Made by a program: the position numbers and the translations under genes | Source of the DNA: Citreicoccus inhibens | GTDB lineage: Bacteria; Myxococcota; Myxococcia; Myxococcales; Myxococcaceae | Length of the DNA: 64,000 nucleotides | Assembly (NCBI RefSeq): GCF_019039035.1 | Contig: NZ_JAHNZT010000007.1 | Span: forward strand, 186,001 to 250,000 | Reading direction: 5' to 3' | Notes under the pieces: model-generated | Told to the model about the DNA's origin: nothing | Seen by the model: only the letters and a program-made list of their open reading frames with translations | Databases searched by the model: none | Shown here: in pieces, positions 36,011-44,458 of the stretch | Position numbering within the stretch: the first letter of the stretch is position 1 | How the letters are laid out: the number at the start of each line of letters is the position of its first letter

Positions 36011-37570
36011 CTAATACCCAGGCGGGTACGGCGGCGGGCGCGTGGGCCCGATGGGGCCGGTGGGGACCTCGCGCTTGTGGACGCGCGGCACCGGATCAAT
36101 CGCGGGCTGCGAGGCCGTGAGCCGGCCCACGGTGAGCTGGCCCTGATAGCCCTCCGACGTCGGCTTCTCATACAGCTTCAGGTAGGGCTGAGACAGCGGC
36201 GGCACCTGGGTGCGCGGCGTGGGCGTGGCGCCCACGACACCGCACTGCAGCTTGCTGCTCTTGTCCAGGTCGCAGCCCCAGCGCCGTCCCGCCGCGAAGC
36301 CCACCTCCAAGACGAGCAGCGACTTCACCTGCCGGAGGTACTGCGCCATGGGCGTGAAGTCCCGGTCCCAGGGCACGCCCGTCACCATGCGCACGTGCGT
36401 GTTGCCGGCGAGCACCACCTGCATCTCGTCCGGCCGCGCCGCGTGGCGCTTCAACCAGACATCCGCCAGCGCCGCGTCGCGCTCGCCCCCGTTCAGCAGG
36501 TCCGTGTCGTAGGCCACCACCGAGACCTTCAGCCCCTGCGCGCGCATGGCCCGCACCTGGTCGATGAGGTCGAAGATGGCCCGGCTGCTGCGACCATCCT
36601 GATACGGCCGCCGCCAGAAGCGCCCATCCAGCAGCGCGTCCTGGTCCATCGGCGCCCCCGGGCTGCCCAGGTAATGGTCGATGCGCGGTTGCTCCGGAGA
36701 AGGAATCGACAGGCCCAGCGCCACCGGAATCCCCCGCTCCGCGGCCTGCCGCACCAGGACGCCCACCGCCGCGGGCACCTGCGCCGAGCCGAGCTGCTCG
36801 CCAATGAGCAGCATCCGCCCCGCGTGAATGACCGCCTCCAGGCCGAACACGCGCGACTCCTCCTTGGGCGAGAACCCCGAGGGCGCGTCCGGCACCTGGT
36901 CCTGCCAGCGCGTCAGATAGAACTCCGGCGTCCGCACCGGCACGGGCACCTGCTCGTTCACGTTGCCGCTGAGCGTCTCAATCGAGGGCGTGGACTCCAA
37001 TCGCAGCGCGAGCGCGCGCTCCAGCTCCATGTCGCGCAGCCCGTACTGGGCGCCATCCAGCCCGGTGAAGTGCTCGGTCATGTCGTAGCTGCCATCGCGG
37101 TTGCGCTGCCGGAAGAGGTCCTTCCTGGCGATGTTGAGCGTGTTCGGCGCCGGCCGCAGCGACGTCCCGTCCTCCGCCTCGTCGCGCAGCGCGTCCTTGG
37201 ACACCTGGCTGCGAACCTCCGCGTCATTGCCCACGCCATTGACCTGGATGCGGAAGATGCGAATGACCGACTCGCGCGAGGACACCGCCAGCCCCGTCAC
37301 CAGGTAGCGGGTGAACGTGCCGTCCCCCGAGTTCCAGGTCATCGGGCCGCGCCAGCCGGTGAAGAACTGCCGGGGGTCCACCGCGCCCCGCTCGTCGTCG
37401 ATGTCGAAGCCCCGCTCCACCAGCAACCGACGCGTCTCGTCCAGCGCCACTTCCACGGGCTTCGCGAAGACATGCTCGTACTGCGGATACTCCGGGTGCC
37501 CCATGCCATGCAGGCAGCCCGTGAGCCCCAACACCAGACAGAGTCCGAGAACCCAGCGCGCGAAGGTCAT
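36011..37570 (-). CDS. Lipoprotein of unknown function with TIKI/ChaN-like region
   Basis: 519 aa from ATG 37568-37570. The signal ends in the lipobox LTGC, so the protein is lipidated. Residues 35-200 are a possible beta-rich domain. From about 245 to 420 I see a pattern like the EreA/ChaN/TIKI fold: 'MLLIGEQLG' ... 'AAERGIPVALGLSIP' ... 'VSVVAYDTD' ... 'VVLAGNTHVRM'. The first-motif His (GExH) is replaced, while the last His (GNxH) remains, so activity is doubtful. The C-terminal ~60 residues are Pro-rich. Related proteins bind haem or cleave peptides; assignment is tentative. Confidence 0.8.
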   Translation of the reverse strand: MTFARWVLGLCLVLGLTGCLHGMGHPEYPQYEHVFAKPVEVALDETRRLLVERGFDIDDERGAVDPRQFFTGWRGPMTWNSGDGTFTRYLVTGLAVSSRESVIRIFRIQVNGVGNDAEVRSQVSKDALRDEAEDGTSLRPAPNTLNIARKDLFRQRNRDGSYDMTEHFTGLDGAQYGLRDMELERALALRLESTPSIETLSGNVNEQVPVPVRTPEFYLTRWQDQVPDAPSGFSPKEESRVFGLEAVIHAGRMLLIGEQLGSAQVPAAVGVLVRQAAERGIPVALGLSIPSPEQPRIDHYLGSPGAPMDQDALLDGRFWRRPYQDGRSSRAIFDLIDQVRAMRAQGLKVSVVAYDTDLLNGGERDAALADVWLKRHAARPDEMQVVLAGNTHVRMVTGVPWDRDFTPMAQYLRQVKSLLVLEVGFAAGRRWGCDLDKSSKLQCGVVGATPTPRTQVPPLSQPYLKLYEKPTSEGYQGQLTVGRLTASQPAIDPVPRVHKREVPTGPIGPTRPPPYPPGY

Positions 37571-37600
37571 GATGCAACGGGGTAACACAAGCTACCGGTC

Positions 37601-37632
37601 ATTTCCCGAGTCGCACGACTCACCGAGAAATG
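37601..37632 (-). terminator. Hairpin downstream of the acyltransferase gene
   Basis: GAGTCG (37608-37613) and CGACTC (37616-37621) pair perfectly, with outer ATTTC/GAAAT pairing. It is 38 bp beyond the leftward acyltransferase stop. No T-run follows, so termination is only a possibility. Confidence 0.35.
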
Positions 37633-37669
37633 CCCGTCAATCCGCAACCATCGGGCCCGAGCGCGGGGG

Positions 37670-38395
37670 CTACCGGGAAGATCCGAGGGCCCGCAGATAC
37701 TGCTCGCGCACCCCCGAGGCGAGGGCGACGGGGTCGGGGCCAAAGGCCTCCGGTGGCACGGGGGGCAGCACGCGCACGCGCAGGGACGCGCGGGGGCTCA
37801 ACCAGGGGCCGTCTCCCTCCACCAGGCTCGTGGTGCCCTCCACCACGATGGGCACCACGGGCACGTGCTCCTCCAACGCGAGCTGGAACGCGCCGCGCTT
37901 GAACGGGAGCAGCTGGCCGTTCGTGGAGTAGGTGCCCTCGGGGAAGATGAACACGGGCATGCCCCGGCGCAGCCAGACGCGGCACGGGTCCAACAACTGG
38001 TGCAGGGACGTGGAGGTGCCGCGCACGACGGGCACGTGCCCCAGCAGCGTCATCATCCAGCCCACCAGCGGCAGCCGGAACAGCGACGCCTTGGCCACGA
38101 ACTTGAACGGGGTGAACAGCCCCATCACCGCGAGGATGTCCATGGCGGACTGGTGATTGGCCACCAAAACACAGGGGCCACGGGGCAGGACCTCACGCCC
38201 TTCGATGCGCGTGCGCCAGCCAGGCGAGGCGTGCAGCCAGACCCAGAAACAGATGTTGCACACCAGCGAATGCAACGCATTGCGGTCGCGGTCCACGGGG
38301 TACGTGAGGAGGAACAGCACCGCGCCGAGCGCGAACACCACCGGCGCGGTGACGAGGAACAAGAACCAGAACCACAGCGAGACGACGAACCGCAT
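37670..38395 (-). CDS. 1-acyl-sn-glycerol-3-phosphate acyltransferase (PlsC-like)
   Basis: 241 aa. Two N-terminal hydrophobic segments (about 3-35) anchor the PlsC domain. Acyltransferase motifs are 'VLVANHQSAMDIL' (HX4D), 'KFVAKASLF', 'FIFPEGTYSTNG' and 'VPVVPIVVEG'. It makes phosphatidic acid from lysophosphatidate and acyl-ACP or acyl-CoA at the inner membrane. It starts 11 bp after the stop of the SDR gene and reads in the same direction, so they are probably one transcript. No clear Shine-Dalgarno, suggesting dependence on upstream translation. Confidence 0.9.
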   Translation of the reverse strand: MRFVVSLWFWFLFLVTAPVVFALGAVLFLLTYPVDRDRNALHSLVCNICFWVWLHASPGWRTRIEGREVLPRGPCVLVANHQSAMDILAVMGLFTPFKFVAKASLFRLPLVGWMMTLLGHVPVVRGTSTSLHQLLDPCRVWLRRGMPVFIFPEGTYSTNGQLLPFKRGAFQLALEEHVPVVPIVVEGTTSLVEGDGPWLSPRASLRVRVLPPVPPEAFGPDPVALASGVREQYLRALGSSR

Positions 38396-38406
38396 GCGCA
38401 GGGCCG

Positions 38407-39204
38407 TCAGCGCTGCGCGGGCGGCGTCATCCGCGCCGCGAAGTTCATCGCGTAGTTGACCTCCAGGCCGCCGTCGACGACGAGCGTCTGGCCATTCACA
38501 TACTCGGAGCCCTCCGAGCACAGCCACTCGATGGGCCGGGCAATCTCATCCGGGCTGGCCACGTGGCCCGAGGGCACCTGCTCGCGCACGGTGGCCTCCA
38601 GGCCCGCCCACGCATCGCCCATGTAGAAGCGGCTGGAGTCCGTGTCGATGTAGCCCGGGTTGACCGCGTTGACGCGGATGCCCGTGCCGGACAGCTCCGC
38701 GGCCAGGTACTTCACCATGATTTCCATGGCGCCCTTCATGGCGCCCAGGAGCCCGTGGAACGGCAGGGGCATGCGCGAGTCCATGCCGGACACCGCGACG
38801 ATGCGCCCCTTGCGGCCCTCCATCAGCGGCACCGCGCGCTGCGCGCCCAGCAGGAAGCTCTTCACCGTGACGTTGAACGTCTTGTCCATCTGGTGGAGCT
38901 TGGTCTGCATGAGCGGCGTGAAGACGGTGGAGGCCGCGTTGGCCACGAAGACATCCAAGCCGTGGAACTCCTCCTGGATGGTGTCGAAGACGTTGTGGAG
39001 GCTGGCGGGCTCCAGCTGATCCGCCACCAGCACGCGGCAGCGGCGCCCCAGCGCCTCCACTTCCTGGCACAGCGCCTGGGCCTGCTCGGCGTCACGGCGA
39101 TACGTGGAGACGATGTCATAGCCGGCCTTGGCCAGCCGCAGGGACACAGCGCGGCCCACGCCGCGCGAACCACCGGTGATGAGCGCCACGGGAGAAGTCG
39201 TCAT
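38407..39204 (-). CDS. Short-chain dehydrogenase/reductase, FabL-like, catalytic Tyr absent
   Basis: 265 aa from ATG 39202-39204 (an ATG five codons upstream is possible). The NADP site TGGSRGVG (10-17) and '[10 protein letters not shown]' are normal. By register with enoyl-ACP reductase FabL (Y-x6-K), Ser139 and Lys157 are present but the Tyr position holds His150 ('[16 protein letters not shown]'). C-terminal '[20 protein letters not shown]' resembles FabL. Either the enzyme uses another acid, or it is a non-catalytic or altered-specificity member. Location upstream of plsC fits fatty acid or lipid metabolism. Confidence 0.88.
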   Translation of the reverse strand: MTTSPVALITGGSRGVGRAVSLRLAKAGYDIVSTYRRDAEQAQALCQEVEALGRRCRVLVADQLEPASLHNVFDTIQEEFHGLDVFVANAASTVFTPLMQTKLHQMDKTFNVTVKSFLLGAQRAVPLMEGRKGRIVAVSGMDSRMPLPFHGLLGAMKGAMEIMVKYLAAELSGTGIRVNAVNPGYIDTDSSRFYMGDAWAGLEATVREQVPSGHVASPDEIARPIEWLCSEGSEYVNGQTLVVDGGLEVNYAMNFAARMTPPAQR

Positions 39205-39402
39205 GGTCCACCAGGGCATAGCACCTTCCCGCCCCTCCCGGACGGCCCCCGCCCCGAGCCGGGCCGCCCCCCCGGGCATGGGTCCCGCGTCCCAGGCGAG
39301 GACACTCGGGACGTCGCCCCGGCGTCACTCGGGTTCTTATGCACTTGCGGCCTCGGCGCGTTAGGAACTTAGGTGCCCGGTCGAACGCGAGGAGACCGCC
39401 GA

Positions 39403-40944
39403 ATGGATGTGAAGGGTGTGCACATCGAGACCCATCCCCGAGAGGGAGAGCCGCTCGTCCGCGCCGGACGTCCGGACCCCTGCACCGTGGTGCTCTTCGG
39501 CGCCACGGGAGACCTCGCGCAACGCAAGCTGTTCCCCGCCCTCTTCGAGCTGGACCGCGCGGGCCTGCTCCCCGAGCACTTCGCCGTCGTCGCCTTCAGC
39601 CGCTCCGCGCTGGACGACACCGCGTTCCGCGCGCACGTGAAGGCGGGCCTGGAGAAGTTCGCCCGCACGCAGCCCCTGGACGAGGCCACCTGGCAGCGCT
39701 TCGCCCCGCGACTCGAAGGCGTCTCCGGCGCCTACGATGATCCGCAGTCCTTCGTCCGCTTGCGCGAGCGGCTCACCCAGGTCTCCCAGAAGCAGAAGAC
39801 TGGCGACAACCAGCTCTATTACCTGGCCACGCCCGCCTCCACCTTCCCCCAGATTCTCAAGGGGCTCGCGGACTCGGGGCTCTTGACGCGCCAGACGGAT
39901 CCAGGCCACCACCCGTGGCGCCGGCTCGTCATCGAGAAGCCCTTCGGTCACGACCTGGAGAGCGCCAAGGCCCTCAACCGCGAGCTGTTCTCGGTGCTGG
40001 ACGAGCGGCAGATCTTCCGCATCGACCACTACCTGGGCAAGGAGACGGTGCAGAACATCCTCGTGTTCCGCTTCGCCAACGCCATCTTCGAACCGCTGTG
40101 GAACCGCCAGCACATCGACCACGTGGAGATCACCGCGGCGGAGACGATTGGCGTGGAGGGGCGCGGCGGCTTCTACGACGAGACGGGCGTCATCCGGGAC
40201 ATGGTGCAGAACCACCTGCTCCAGGTGCTCGCGCTGTGCGCCATGGAGCCTCCGGTGTCCTTTGGCGCGGAGGACATCCGCGACGAGAAGAACAAGGTGT
40301 TCCGCGCGCTGCGCCCCGTGGAGGGCACCGACGTGGCGGACCACGTCGTGGTGGGCCAGTACCAGGGCTACGCGCAGGAGAAGGGCGTCAAGCCGGGCTC
40401 GCGCACGCCCACGTACGTCGCGCTGCGCATGCACGTGGACTCGTGGCGCTGGCAGGGCGTGCCCTTCTACGTGCGCGCGGGCAAGAACCTGAAGCGGCGC
40501 ATGACGGAGGTGTCCATCCACTTCAAGTCCGTGCCCGTGGGCCTCTTCAGCGGCGAGGGCGCCACGTGTCAGCGGCTCCAACCGAACGTGCTCACGCTGC
40601 GCATCCAGCCGCGCGAGGGGATCGCCCTCTCCTTCGAGTCCAAGGTCCCCGGCGAGGACGTCAACATCGCGGGCGTCACCATGGACTTCAACTACGCGGA
40701 GAGCTTCGCCAAGCCCGTGCCGGAGGCCTACGAGCGGCTGCTGCTGGACTGCATGCGCGGCAACGCCACGCTCTTCGCGCGGCAGGACAGCGTGGAGCAG
40801 GCCTGGGCCTACGTGACGCCCATCCTGCGCGCCATCGAGTCCGGCGAGGGCGGCAGCGTGCACACCTATGCGCCAGGGTCGGCGGGCCCGGAGGCCGCCG
40901 CCTCGCTGATGGCCCGCAGCGGGCGCCGGTGGACGCCGCTATGA
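39403..40944 (+). CDS. zwf: Glucose-6-phosphate 1-dehydrogenase
   Basis: 513 aa from ATG 39403, preceded by GAGGAG. Motifs include the NADP fingerprint 'LFGATGDLAQRKL', the substrate loop 'RIDHYLGKETVQN' with catalytic His, 'VIEKPFG', 'VIRDMVQNHLLQ' and 'YVRAGKNLK'. It oxidises glucose 6-phosphate to 6-phosphogluconolactone, making NADPH. Its stop overlaps the pgl start by 4 nt (ATGA at 40941-40944). First gene of the zwf-pgl-gnd set. Confidence 0.97.
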   Translation: MDVKGVHIETHPREGEPLVRAGRPDPCTVVLFGATGDLAQRKLFPALFELDRAGLLPEHFAVVAFSRSALDDTAFRAHVKAGLEKFARTQPLDEATWQRFAPRLEGVSGAYDDPQSFVRLRERLTQVSQKQKTGDNQLYYLATPASTFPQILKGLADSGLLTRQTDPGHHPWRRLVIEKPFGHDLESAKALNRELFSVLDERQIFRIDHYLGKETVQNILVFRFANAIFEPLWNRQHIDHVEITAAETIGVEGRGGFYDETGVIRDMVQNHLLQVLALCAMEPPVSFGAEDIRDEKNKVFRALRPVEGTDVADHVVVGQYQGYAQEKGVKPGSRTPTYVALRMHVDSWRWQGVPFYVRAGKNLKRRMTEVSIHFKSVPVGLFSGEGATCQRLQPNVLTLRIQPREGIALSFESKVPGEDVNIAGVTMDFNYAESFAKPVPEAYERLLLDCMRGNATLFARQDSVEQAWAYVTPILRAIESGEGGSVHTYAPGSAGPEAAASLMARSGRRWTPL

Positions 40945-41606
40945 GCGAGGCGCTCGTCATCGCCCCCGAGCACCTCGCGCGTCAGGCCGCCGAGTGGCTG
41001 GCGCGCGCGCTCCAGGACGCGCTGAGCCACCAGCCCCGCGTCAGCCTCGCGCTGTCGGGAGGCTCCACGCCCGCGCCCACGTACCGCGCGCTGGCGGGGA
41101 TGACGCTGCCCTGGGCCCGCGTGGACGTGTACTTCGTGGACGAGCGCTTCGTTCCGCCGGACCACGCGCAGAGCAACTACCGGCTGGTGGAGGACACCCT
41201 CCTGCGCCCGCTGCGGCTGCCGCCCTCGCAGGTGTTCCGCATGGAAGGGGAGCGCGAGGACCGCGAGCAGGCCGCGCGCGACTACGAGGCCCGGCTCCCC
41301 GCCGCGCTGGACGTGGTGCTCCTGGGCATGGGCGAAGATGGCCACACGGCCAGCCTGTTCCCCGGCAGCCCCGCGCTGGAGGAGCGCGAGCGGCGGGTGC
41401 TCGCGGTGGTGGGCCCCAAGCCGCCGCCGTGGCGCATGACGTTGACGCTCCCGGTGCTGCACAGCGCGCGGGCGGTGCTGGGGTTGGTGGCGGGCGCGGG
41501 CAAGCAGGACGCGGTGCGCCGGGTGCTGGCGGGCGATAGCGCCCTGCCCGCGGCCCACGTGAGTCAGGCGCAGTGGATGATGGACCCCGCCGCCGCGGGG
41601 CGGTGA
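40941..41606 (+). CDS. pgl: 6-phosphogluconolactonase
   Basis: 221 aa, SOL/DevB type. Typical motifs are 'LALSGGSTPAPTYRAL', 'VDVYFVDERFVPPDHAQSNY' and 'LGMGEDGHTASLFPGSPAL'. It hydrolyses the lactone released by the upstream dehydrogenase. The ATG overlaps the zwf stop, so the two enzymes are translationally coupled. Confidence 0.96.
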   Translation: MSEALVIAPEHLARQAAEWLARALQDALSHQPRVSLALSGGSTPAPTYRALAGMTLPWARVDVYFVDERFVPPDHAQSNYRLVEDTLLRPLRLPPSQVFRMEGEREDREQAARDYEARLPAALDVVLLGMGEDGHTASLFPGSPALEERERRVLAVVGPKPPPWRMTLTLPVLHSARAVLGLVAGAGKQDAVRRVLAGDSALPAAHVSQAQWMMDPAAAGR

Positions 41607-41654
41607 GTGGGACGGCGCGGAGCATTCCCCGCGAGAGATTTCCGAGGAGGCAGC

Positions 41655-43091
41655 ATGACTGCGGCAAGCAGCCCTCCAAAGCCGGCGCAGTTCGGCGTGG
41701 CGGGCATGGGCGTGATGGGCGCGAGCCTGGCCCTCAACATCGCGGACCACGGCTTCCGCGTGGCGGTGTGGGACCGGCACGCGGAGCGCATCGAGGAGAT
41801 GCATCAGAAGTACGGACACCCGGAGGTGCGCGGCACGCCGTCGCTCGAGGAGTTCGTGAAGCGACTGGAGCGCCCGCGCCGCATCCTGCTGATGGTGACC
41901 GCGGGCGAGGCGGTGGACTCCATGCTGGAGCGCCTGTTCCCGCTGCTGTCCCCCGGCGACGTGGTGATGGACGCGGGCAACTCCTGGTACGAGGACACGC
42001 GCCGGCGCGAGCGCCTCTGCCACGACAAGGGCTTCCACTTCCTGGGCGTGGGCGTGTCCGGAGGCGAGGAGGGCGCGCGCCACGGCCCGTCCATCATGCC
42101 CGGCGGCCCGGCGGACGCGTACGCGCTGGTGCGGCCCGTGCTGGAGGCCATCGCCGCGCGCACCGAGGCAGGCCTGTGCGTCACCCACGTGGGCCCGGAT
42201 GGCGCGGGCCACTTCGTGAAGATGGTGCACAACGGCATCGAGTACGCGGACATGCAGCTGCTCGCGGAGACGTACGACGTGCTGCGCCGCGGCCTGGGCA
42301 TGGACGCCACGTCCCTGGCGGACCTGTTCTCGCGCTGGAACGAGGGCATCGCCGAGTCCTTCCTGCTGGAGACCACCATCAAGGTGCTCCGGAAGAAGGA
42401 CGAGAAGACCGGACGTCCACTGGTGGACATGGTGTTGGACAAGGCCGGCCAGAAGGGCACCGGCAAGTGGACGGTGCAGGTGGCGCTCGACAAGGGCGTG
42501 CCCGTGCCGTCCATCGCCTCCGCGTTGGATGCGCGCAACCTGTCCTCGCTCAAGGACGAGCGCGTGGCGGCCTCGCGCGTGCTCAAGGGGCCGCACGAGT
42601 CGCTGTCCAACGAGGAGCGCCAGAACCTGGCGCAATGGGCGCATGACGCGCTCTATGCCGCACGCGTGGTGACGTATGCGCAGGGCATGCGACTCATCCA
42701 GGTGGCGTCCCGCGAGTATGGCTGGAATGTGTCGCTGGCGGAGATGGCGCGCATCTGGCGCGGGGGCTGTATCATCCGCGCCAGGCTCCTCACCCCGCTG
42801 CGCGAGGCGTTCAGCCAGCAGCCGGAGCTGCCCAACCTGATGGTCTCGGATGCCTTCGCCCCGGTGCTGGAGGGGCTCGCGCCCGCGTGGCGCAAGCTCA
42901 TCGGCTCGGCGACGCGGCTGGGCATCCCTGTGCCGGTGTTCAGCTCCAGCCTGGCCTACATGGACAGCTACCGAAGCCCGGAGCTGCCCCAGAATCTCAC
43001 CCAGGCCCAGCGCGACGCCTTCGGCGCCCACACCTACCAGCGCCGAGACACCCCCGACGCGGGCTTCGTGCACAGCGATTGGAACACGTGA
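41655..43091 (+). CDS. gnd: 6-phosphogluconate dehydrogenase, decarboxylating
   Basis: 478 aa, preceded by GAGGAGG. The NADP site 'GVAGMGVMGASLALNIADHGF', the substrate loop 'GVGVSGGEEGARHGPSIMPGG', the signature 'HFVKMVHNGIEYADMQLLAE' and C-terminal 'GAHTYQR' mark the homodimeric long-chain form. It converts 6-phosphogluconate to ribulose 5-phosphate with NADPH and CO2. Third gene in the oxidative pentose phosphate operon, 48 bp after pgl. Confidence 0.97.
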   Translation: MTAASSPPKPAQFGVAGMGVMGASLALNIADHGFRVAVWDRHAERIEEMHQKYGHPEVRGTPSLEEFVKRLERPRRILLMVTAGEAVDSMLERLFPLLSPGDVVMDAGNSWYEDTRRRERLCHDKGFHFLGVGVSGGEEGARHGPSIMPGGPADAYALVRPVLEAIAARTEAGLCVTHVGPDGAGHFVKMVHNGIEYADMQLLAETYDVLRRGLGMDATSLADLFSRWNEGIAESFLLETTIKVLRKKDEKTGRPLVDMVLDKAGQKGTGKWTVQVALDKGVPVPSIASALDARNLSSLKDERVAASRVLKGPHESLSNEERQNLAQWAHDALYAARVVTYAQGMRLIQVASREYGWNVSLAEMARIWRGGCIIRARLLTPLREAFSQQPELPNLMVSDAFAPVLEGLAPAWRKLIGSATRLGIPVPVFSSSLAYMDSYRSPELPQNLTQAQRDAFGAHTYQRRDTPDAGFVHSDWNT

Positions 43092-43112
43092 CGCAGCAGG
43101 TTGAGACCCGCG

Positions 43113-43131
43113 CCCAGGTATCACACCTGGG
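43113..43131 (+). terminator. Hairpin after gnd
   Basis: CCCAGGT (43113-43119) and ACCTGGG (43125-43131) form a perfect 7-bp stem with a 5-nt loop, 22 bp beyond the gnd stop. No T-run follows, so this is a weak terminator candidate for the zwf-pgl-gnd transcript. Confidence 0.5.
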
Positions 43132-43276
43132 TGCGTGTCACCCCTGCGCGCCGTGTCGCAACGGAAGTCCTCCGCCGTGACGCAGTGAAACAACGTCGGG
43201 GGTCCCTCCCCGAAAGTCAGCTCTCTCTGGTTAGCTGGAGGTCACCGTTCGGGAACCACCACACCAGGGGTCATCC

Positions 43277-44446
43277 ATGTCGACTGAGCCGGGAGCGAAG
43301 GTCCTTCAAGCAGTGAGGGCTCTGGCGCCGGAGATCGCCGCCCAGAGCGCGGCCATCGAAGAGGCGCGTACCCTTCCGCCGGAAATCGTCACACGGCTCA
43401 AGGACGCGGGCCTCTTCCGGATGTTCGCGCCTCGGAACCTGGGCGGCACCGAGTTGGATCTCGTCTCGGGACTGGAGGCGCTGGAGGAGCTGTCGCGCGC
43501 GGACGGCGCCACGGGCTGGGCGACGATGATTGCCTCGGAGAGCGCGCACATGTTCGTGCTGCTTCCGCGCGAGCAGTTGGACGCCATCTACGCGCCCAGC
43601 CCCGACGTCACCATGGGCGGAGCCTTCAACGCCCAGGGCACGGCGCGCGAGGTGGACGGCGGCTACCAGGTGACGGGCCGGTGGAACTTCGCCACGGGCT
43701 GCAAGCACTCGGACTGGCTGTTCGGCAACTGCGTGTTGCTGGGCGATGACGGCAAGCCGCTGCCCGGCCCCGCCCCCGGGACGGTGCGCACGCGCGGCAT
43801 GCTGGTACCCGCGGCCGAGGGGCGCATCGTGGACAACTGGTCCGTGCTCGGCCTGCGCGGCACGGGCAGCCACGACGTGGTCATCGAGGCGTTCGTCCCG
43901 CACGCGCGCAGCTTCGACATCTTCATGGGGACGCCCAACGTGGAGGGCCCCACGTACGTGGTGCCGGTGCTGCACTGCGCGCTGCACATGGGCGCGGTGG
44001 CGCTGGGCATCGCGCAGGGCGCGGTGGATGACCTGATGGCGCTGGCGCTCACGGGCAAGAAGCGGCTGTACGCGCGCCACGCGCTGGTGGACTCGCCCGT
44101 GTTCCGCAACCGCCTGGGCCGCGCGGACACGGCCGTGCGAGGTGCGCGCTCCGCGCTGCGCGACCTGGGCCGCCAATACTGGGAGGCGTGCAACACGTCC
44201 CCGGCCATCGCCTTCGGCCTGGCGCCACAGGTATCCGCCACGCTGACGTGGGTGACGGAGACGGCCGCGCAGGTGGTGACGAGCTGCTACCACGCGGGCG
44301 GCGCGTCCTCCATCCGCGACGGCGCCACGCTGCAGCGCCGCTTCCGAGACATCCACACGCTGATGCAACACGCCTCGGTGGCCGAGGGCTGGTTCACCCA
44401 GATGGGCGCCGCGCTCCTCGGCTTCCCCGTCCTCTTCGAGGCGTGA
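43277..44446 (+). CDS. Acyl-CoA dehydrogenase-fold flavoprotein (HpaB/HsaA-like monooxygenase type)
   Basis: 389 aa from ATG 43277. The fold is acyl-CoA dehydrogenase-like: a helical N-terminal domain ('LPPEIVTRLKDAGLFRMFAPRNLGG'), a middle beta domain ('GGYQVTGRWNFATGCKHSDW') and C-terminal helices. The middle domain and 'GLRGTGSHDVVIEAFVPHARSF' are closest to flavin-dependent monooxygenases such as HsaA, or to DszC/IBM-type proteins, which hydroxylate with reduced flavin, rather than to a true beta-oxidation dehydrogenase. No catalytic Glu in the usual dehydrogenase place is evident. It has its own promoter region and is convergent with the acyl-CoA synthetase. Substrate is unknown. Confidence 0.87.
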   Translation: MSTEPGAKVLQAVRALAPEIAAQSAAIEEARTLPPEIVTRLKDAGLFRMFAPRNLGGTELDLVSGLEALEELSRADGATGWATMIASESAHMFVLLPREQLDAIYAPSPDVTMGGAFNAQGTAREVDGGYQVTGRWNFATGCKHSDWLFGNCVLLGDDGKPLPGPAPGTVRTRGMLVPAAEGRIVDNWSVLGLRGTGSHDVVIEAFVPHARSFDIFMGTPNVEGPTYVVPVLHCALHMGAVALGIAQGAVDDLMALALTGKKRLYARHALVDSPVFRNRLGRADTAVRGARSALRDLGRQYWEACNTSPAIAFGLAPQVSATLTWVTETAAQVVTSCYHAGGASSIRDGATLQRRFRDIHTLMQHASVAEGWFTQMGAALLGFPVLFEA

Positions 44447-44458
44447 GCGACACAGGCC

